Part shown: positions 60,577-64,000 of the stretch, one piece after another | Layout: every line of letters begins with the position of its first letter | Numbering within the stretch: position 1 is the first letter of the stretch | Assembly: GCA_947085325.1 (NCBI GenBank) | Contig: CAMTVY010000013.1 | Coordinates: 1 to 64,000, forward strand | DNA from: JAQBXX01 sp947085325 | GTDB taxonomy: Bacteria > Pseudomonadota > Gammaproteobacteria > SURF-13 | Direction of reading: 5' to 3' | Length of the DNA: 64,000 nucleotides | Program-made: the position numbers and the translations under genes | Notes under the pieces: generated by a model | What the model saw: only the letters and a program-made list of their open reading frames with translations | Told to the model about the DNA's origin: nothing | Database searches by the model: none

Positions 60577-60621
60577 TGTGCTGCATATGAAATTCAGACC
60601 CACTCTGTTCAGGAAGGCGCC

Positions 60622-61104
60622 ATGACCGAAGACACAAACTCGCAAAAACCCGCCGCTGCAGGTGGCCCGCAGCTTGCCATCCAGAAGATATACGTCAAGG
60701 ATATTTCGTTTGAGGCGCCGAATACACCGCACATATTCACGGAGCAGTGGGCGCCAAACGTTGACCTCCATCTGCAAAGCAAGGCGATCAAGCACGAGGA
60801 AGCAGTGCATGAGGTCGTGCTGACTGTAACTGTGACCGCCAAGCTGGGCGACAAGACGGCGTTTCTGATCGAGGTGCAACAGGCCGGTATTTTTGCCATC
60901 CATGGCTTTGCGCCGGAAGACCTGGCGCGCACACTGGGAAGTTTCTGCCCCAACCTGCTGTTTCCGTTTGCGCGTGAAGCCGTCGCCGACGTCGTCACCC
61001 GAGGCGGCTTCCCGCAGCTTCTGCTCGCACCGGTCAACTTTGATGCCATTTACGCGCACATGCAGCAGCAGGGCCGGGGTGCGGACAAGGAAATTGAACA
61101 CTAG
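60622..61104 (+). CDS. secB: Protein-export chaperone SecB
   Basis: SecB keeps precursor proteins unfolded and brings them to SecA. The 160-residue protein has IQKIYVKDISFEAPN, the central beta-sheet segment EVVLTVTVTAKLGDKTAFLIEV and FPFAREAVADVVTRGGFPQLLLAPVNFDAIY in pieces, all diagnostic. The ATG follows AGGAAGG. Confidence 0.97.
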   Translation: MTEDTNSQKPAAAGGPQLAIQKIYVKDISFEAPNTPHIFTEQWAPNVDLHLQSKAIKHEEAVHEVVLTVTVTAKLGDKTAFLIEVQQAGIFAIHGFAPEDLARTLGSFCPNLLFPFAREAVADVVTRGGFPQLLLAPVNFDAIYAHMQQQGRGADKEIEH

Positions 61105-61134
61105 TCTGCGACAGGTCAGGGGCGGATCCCTGCG

Positions 61135-62145
61135 GTGACAGCCGCCCGTCCCTCTGTCGTAGTGCTCGGTGCCGGATCATGGGGTACGGCGCTGGCCATC
61201 CTGCTGGCGCGCAACGGCCAGCCGACCACGTTGTGGGGCCGCAATGCGGAGTTCATGGCGCAATTGGCGCAAGCGCGCTGCAACGCCCGTTTTTTACCCG
61301 ACGCTGTATTCCCGCAAAACCTGACGACGACATCTGATCTGGCGCATGCGCTCGGCACGGCAAGCGATAGCCTCGTCGCTGTGCCGAGCCACGCATTTCG
61401 CGACACACTGAAATTACTGGCCGCGCACGCACCTTTATCGCTGCGCGTCGCCTGCGCCACCAAGGGCATGGAGCCCGGCAGCGGTAACCTGCCGCATCAG
61501 GTAGCCTGCGAGATCATGGGCGGCACCCGCCCGTTTGCCGTCATCTCCGGCCCCACCTTCGCCCGCGAAGTCGCTGCGGGCTTGCCGGCCGCCGTCACCG
61601 TCGCCACGCAAAATGCAGCGTTTGCCGCCGAGCTGGCCGCCGCCTTGCACAGCGACAGTTTCCGCGCCTACACCTCGGACGATGTGATCGGCGTGGAGCT
61701 GGGGGGTGCCATTAAAAATGTACTCGCCATCGCCGCCGGTATTGCAGACGGCCTGGGCTTCGGCGCCAACACCCGCGCCGCGCTCATCACCCGTGGCCTG
61801 GCCGAGATGATGCGCCTGGGCTTAGCCCTCGGCGGCCAGCGCGAAACCTTTATGGGGCTTGCGGGGCTGGGTGACCTGGTGCTCACCTGCACTGACGATC
61901 AATCACGTAACCGCCGTCTGGGGCTCGCGCTCGCGCGCGGCACAGCGCTCGCGGATGCACTGTGCGATATCGGTCAAAGCGTGGAAGGTGTAGCCACTGC
62001 GCGCGAAGTCGTGCGCCTGGCCAAGGCGCACGGCATCGAAATGCCCATCAGCGAACAGGTATGCAGCGTGTTGCACGAAGGCAAGAGCCCCCGCGCCGCC
62101 GTCCAGACATTACTCCAGCGCGAACAAAAAGCGGAAACAACTTAA
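61135..62145 (+). CDS. gpsA: Glycerol-3-phosphate dehydrogenase (NAD(P)+)
   Basis: GpsA makes glycerol 3-phosphate for phospholipids. GTG 61135 gives 336 residues with the NAD site VLGAGSWGTALAILLA, the ATKGME segment, SGPTFAREVAAGLPAA, and the catalytic Lys in ELGGAIKNVLAIAAG. FMGLAGLGDLVLTC is also characteristic. Short pieces of its 3' end recur at 63417-63455. Confidence 0.97.
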   Translation: MTAARPSVVVLGAGSWGTALAILLARNGQPTTLWGRNAEFMAQLAQARCNARFLPDAVFPQNLTTTSDLAHALGTASDSLVAVPSHAFRDTLKLLAAHAPLSLRVACATKGMEPGSGNLPHQVACEIMGGTRPFAVISGPTFAREVAAGLPAAVTVATQNAAFAAELAAALHSDSFRAYTSDDVIGVELGGAIKNVLAIAAGIADGLGFGANTRAALITRGLAEMMRLGLALGGQRETFMGLAGLGDLVLTCTDDQSRNRRLGLALARGTALADALCDIGQSVEGVATAREVVRLAKAHGIEMPISEQVCSVLHEGKSPRAAVQTLLQREQKAETT

Positions 62146-62377
62146 CCTCTCGTCCAAATAATTTCCCGAGTTCTGCCGCACTTCATCCGGGCTAAACTGT
62201 CTCAGTCTTGATGGGTTCCCCGGTTGCCGGTGGGTTTTCATGCCTCATCGTTATCTGGCGCGCTGCTCTGCTTGAAGGATGACGGCTGCAGGCGCAAGAT
62301 GTTACCTTGTAAACCGACCGATTTATGTCGCTATGTATAGAGATCGGGAGACGAAACTTAGTGAGTTGGGAGGGCGC

Positions 62378-63109
62378 GTGAGCGATAGTTCGGTCAAGAG
62401 TCGTGCTGAAACCGCAATGCGCAGCGTGGGATTGCTCTGCTTTCTCCTGATGGCAGGTTGCGCCGGGTTAGAGCGCGCGCCGTCCCAACCGGTCGTGACA
62501 CAGGGTGAAGCTGTTGCAGACGAGCCGGTGACCCACCCACCCACGCCGGCGGTTGCAGTCGAGCCGGTAATTCAGCCACCCACGTCGACCGTTGAGGCTG
62601 AGCCAGAAATCCACTCAGTGACTCCATCCGTCGTTGTGGCCGAACCGGTGGTTCGCCCGGTCACGCCGGCGACCACCCGTTCCACGGAGCAGAGCGTTGC
62701 CAAGATCGACTCGCCGGACGTCAAGATTCCTGCAAAGACCTCCGTGGCTCCCGTGCCCGTGGAGCAGACCCGGAAGAAGGAGAACGTCGCTCCAGGCCCT
62801 GTGAAGCAGGAGGCGTCACTGGATATAGCATCGCTGGAGAAGCGACTGCGAGAGACCAAGGCCATCGGTGTGTTCACCAAAATCACACTCAAGAATCAGG
62901 TAGATGATCTGCTGAATCAATTCCGGGCGTTCTACCAGGGGCGCGCCAAAGCCACTCTCGCCGAGCTGCGGCAAGCGTATGATCGGCTGCTCCTCAAGGT
63001 GCTCTCGCTCCTGCAGGACAAAGATCAAGTGCTGGCCAGTGCAATCGTTGCGTCGCGCGATGCGATCTGGAATATCCTTGCGGATCCGGTCAAATTTTCA
63101 ACCCTCTAA
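62378..63109 (+). CDS. Lipoprotein with Pro/Val/Thr repeats, unknown function
   Basis: GTG 62378 follows GGGAGGGCGC; ATG 62417 is an alternative. A lipobox MAGC ends the signal. Residues after it contain four degenerate repeats of about 13 residues, each starting Glu-Pro and containing Pro-x-Thr (EPVTHPPTPAV, EPVIQPPTSTV, EPEIHSVTPSV, EPVVRPVTPAT). A Lys-rich linker leads to a helical C-terminal domain (about 90 residues). The repeats look like a flexible spacer that could cross the periplasm. No family is recognised. Confidence 0.7.
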   Translation: MSDSSVKSRAETAMRSVGLLCFLLMAGCAGLERAPSQPVVTQGEAVADEPVTHPPTPAVAVEPVIQPPTSTVEAEPEIHSVTPSVVVAEPVVRPVTPATTRSTEQSVAKIDSPDVKIPAKTSVAPVPVEQTRKKENVAPGPVKQEASLDIASLEKRLRETKAIGVFTKITLKNQVDDLLNQFRAFYQGRAKATLAELRQAYDRLLLKVLSLLQDKDQVLASAIVASRDAIWNILADPVKFSTL

Positions 63110-63130
63110 TCTTATGGCAGGAGAAACACT

Positions 63131-63385
63131 GTGAGCAAACGTGTGAAGGGCTGGGTTCTGATCGTTGTAATGACGACATTCTTCGCTGGGCCGTTGCTCG
63201 CAGAGGATGAGCCATCGCTCCTCAAGGATATGACGGCCGTGATTGCGCTCCTGAGTTTGCCATGTGGTCAGGTCGTCAGTGCCATACAGCAAGGTGACAA
63301 CGACCACATCGTGTCATGTCAGGACGGGAACCGCTACCGGGTATTTGTAAACTCCGAGGGCCGGGTCGTCGCGCAGAAACAATAA
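63131..63385 (+). CDS. Small exported protein, hypothetical
   Basis: GTG 63131 begins an 84-residue product with a signal peptide (about residues 1-24, ending LLA). The mature part has two cysteines (LPCGQVV, VSCQDGN) that could form a disulfide, then YRVFVNSEGRVVAQKQ, a PepSY-like or beta-hairpin end. It follows the lipoprotein gene by 21 bases, so the two are probably co-transcribed. Confidence 0.6.
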   Translation: MSKRVKGWVLIVVMTTFFAGPLLAEDEPSLLKDMTAVIALLSLPCGQVVSAIQQGDNDHIVSCQDGNRYRVFVNSEGRVVAQKQ

Positions 63386-63416
63386 GTGGCAGTGGCCTGC
63401 GCATGGCGAATGCGGG

Positions 63417-63455
63417 CTCGGCGGCCAGCGCGAACAAAAAGCAGAAGCGTTTTAA
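63417..63455 (+). pseudogene. Remnant resembling the gpsA 3' end
   Basis: In one frame this reads LGGQREQKAEAF and a stop. LGGQRE equals an internal gpsA piece (61828-61845, 18 bases identical), and QREQKAE equals the gpsA C-terminus (62115-62132, 18 bases identical), with the stop at the same distance. It looks like a duplicated gpsA end with an internal deletion. Confidence 0.45.
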
Positions 63456-63556
63456 AGTGCAGAGGTTGTTGAGACTTGACTCCGTGACTCTGCTACCGTG
63501 ATGGCTGCTGAGTCCTTCGTTTTTTAAATTCGGCTTGAACCCAGGGAGGCTGCGTC

Positions 63557-63778
63557 ATGAAATCAGCAACGATAACCGGCATTGCTCTGATCCTGCTTGG
63601 CGTGGTCGCCCTCTCCTACCAGGGCATCACCTACACCAGCGAAGAGAAGGTCATCGACATCGGCCCGCTGCAGGCCACGACCAATACCGAAAAGACCATC
63701 CCGCTGCCGCCCGTGCTGGGGGTATTGGCGCTGGTCGGGGGGATAGTGCTGGTCGTGGTAGGGGCGCGAAAGCCGTAA
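63557..63778 (+). CDS. Short two-TM membrane protein, hypothetical
   Basis: The 73-residue protein starts with ATG 63557 after AGGGAGG. Two helices (about residues 5-23 and 50-68) flank a periplasmic or cytoplasmic segment TSEEKVIDIGPLQATTNTEKTIPLPP. Similar small proteins occur in many proteobacteria without known function. It stands alone between the gpsA remnant and the Lys-rich gene. Confidence 0.65.
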   Translation: MKSATITGIALILLGVVALSYQGITYTSEEKVIDIGPLQATTNTEKTIPLPPVLGVLALVGGIVLVVVGARKP

Positions 63779-63905
63779 CTTTTAAAAACCGCAGTGAACC
63801 GTGCGCGGTTTCTTCCGGGCGACTTTCATAACATCGTAGTAGCGCCTGGCGTATGACGGCCAGGCGGGCGCAGCCCGGGCGGGGTGAGGCCCGGGACAGT
63901 GCTTT

Positions 63906-64000
63906 TTAAGAATGCCGGGTCTGTCCCTTGGCCTTCTTCGCTTCCCTTTTTTCCTTCATGGTCTTGGCCGGTTTCTTCTTGGTTTGCTTCTTGCTGTCCA
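63906..64000 (-). CDS. Lys-rich small protein, cut by the window end
   Basis: On the minus strand the frame reads DSKKQTKKKPAKTMKEKREA and further basic residues to TAA (63906-63908). The last two visible bases are TG, so the start codon may lie exactly at the window edge, giving about 32 residues. It resembles short, highly basic proteins of unknown function that could bind nucleic acids. Confidence 0.5.
   Translation of the reverse strand, partial: DSKKQTKKKPAKTMKEKREAKKAKGQTRHS

Noticed and set aside
63386..63501. Short plus-strand frames between the small exported protein and the two-TM protein
   Set aside because: They cross the gpsA remnant in other frames and have no start signals.

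Overview
The window is dense, GC-rich bacterial chromosome with mostly ordinary housekeeping genes. Gene content and order point to a gammaproteobacterium outside the enterics: ftsY-ftsE-ftsX-rpoH next to two M16 peptidases and rsmD, bioBFHCD, thiS-thiG-trmB, lysA behind an LptM-type lipoprotein, hslVU-ubiE-ubiJ-ubiB, and gpmI-envC-ctpA. There are no phage genes and no complete insertion sequence. The species cannot be named from this sequence.

Region 1 (1-14041) is the unusual part. It encodes an atypical C-family (cbb3-like) heme-copper oxidase: a CcoN-like catalytic subunit, a CcoO-like cytochrome c, two proteins that resemble the CcoP N-terminal anchor but carry no heme site, a separate membrane-anchored monoheme cytochrome c, a CcoS-like protein, a run of very small membrane proteins, a membrane-anchored formylglycine-generating-enzyme-like protein without catalytic cysteines, a fused membrane/spermidine-synthase-like protein, CcoG, and a FixH-like lipoprotein. 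Opposite to it lies a small operon with a short heme-copper-oxidase-like membrane protein and a Cys-rich partner. No classical ccoP, ccoI or ccoH is visible.

Region 2 (14154-33000) holds rhlE, coaD, rsmD, a catalytic/non-catalytic M16 peptidase pair, ftsYEX, rpoH, the biotin operon (bioB-F-H-C-D), comF, two membrane proteins, trmB-thiG-DUF302-thiS and tRNA-Gly(CCC).

Region 3 (33000-46500) has a sterol-desaturase-family protein, sixA, a porin, an EAL-CBS-GGDEF signalling protein, phoB with a candidate Pho box in its own promoter, typA, a VIT1/CCC1 transporter, xseB-ispA-dxs (isoprenoid supply), queD, a retropepsin-like protease and a glutamine-amidotransferase-like protein.

Region 4 (46500-64000) has cspA with a long leader, lptM-lysA, hslVU, the ubiquinone genes ubiE-ubiJ-ubiB, dgkA, yajL, ctpA-envC-gpmI, a rhodanese, grxC, secB and gpsA, then lineage-specific small secreted or membrane proteins.

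Several families of small palindromic repeats cut across this layout. A ~104-bp element occurs upstream of bioF and upstream of ubiE. A terminal-inverted-repeat element follows hslU, with a direct repeat suggestive of target duplication, and a second copy sits between ubiE and ubiJ, where its ends supply the ubiE stop codon and the ubiJ ribosome-binding site. REP-like sequences lie between lysA and hslV and in frame inside dxs.
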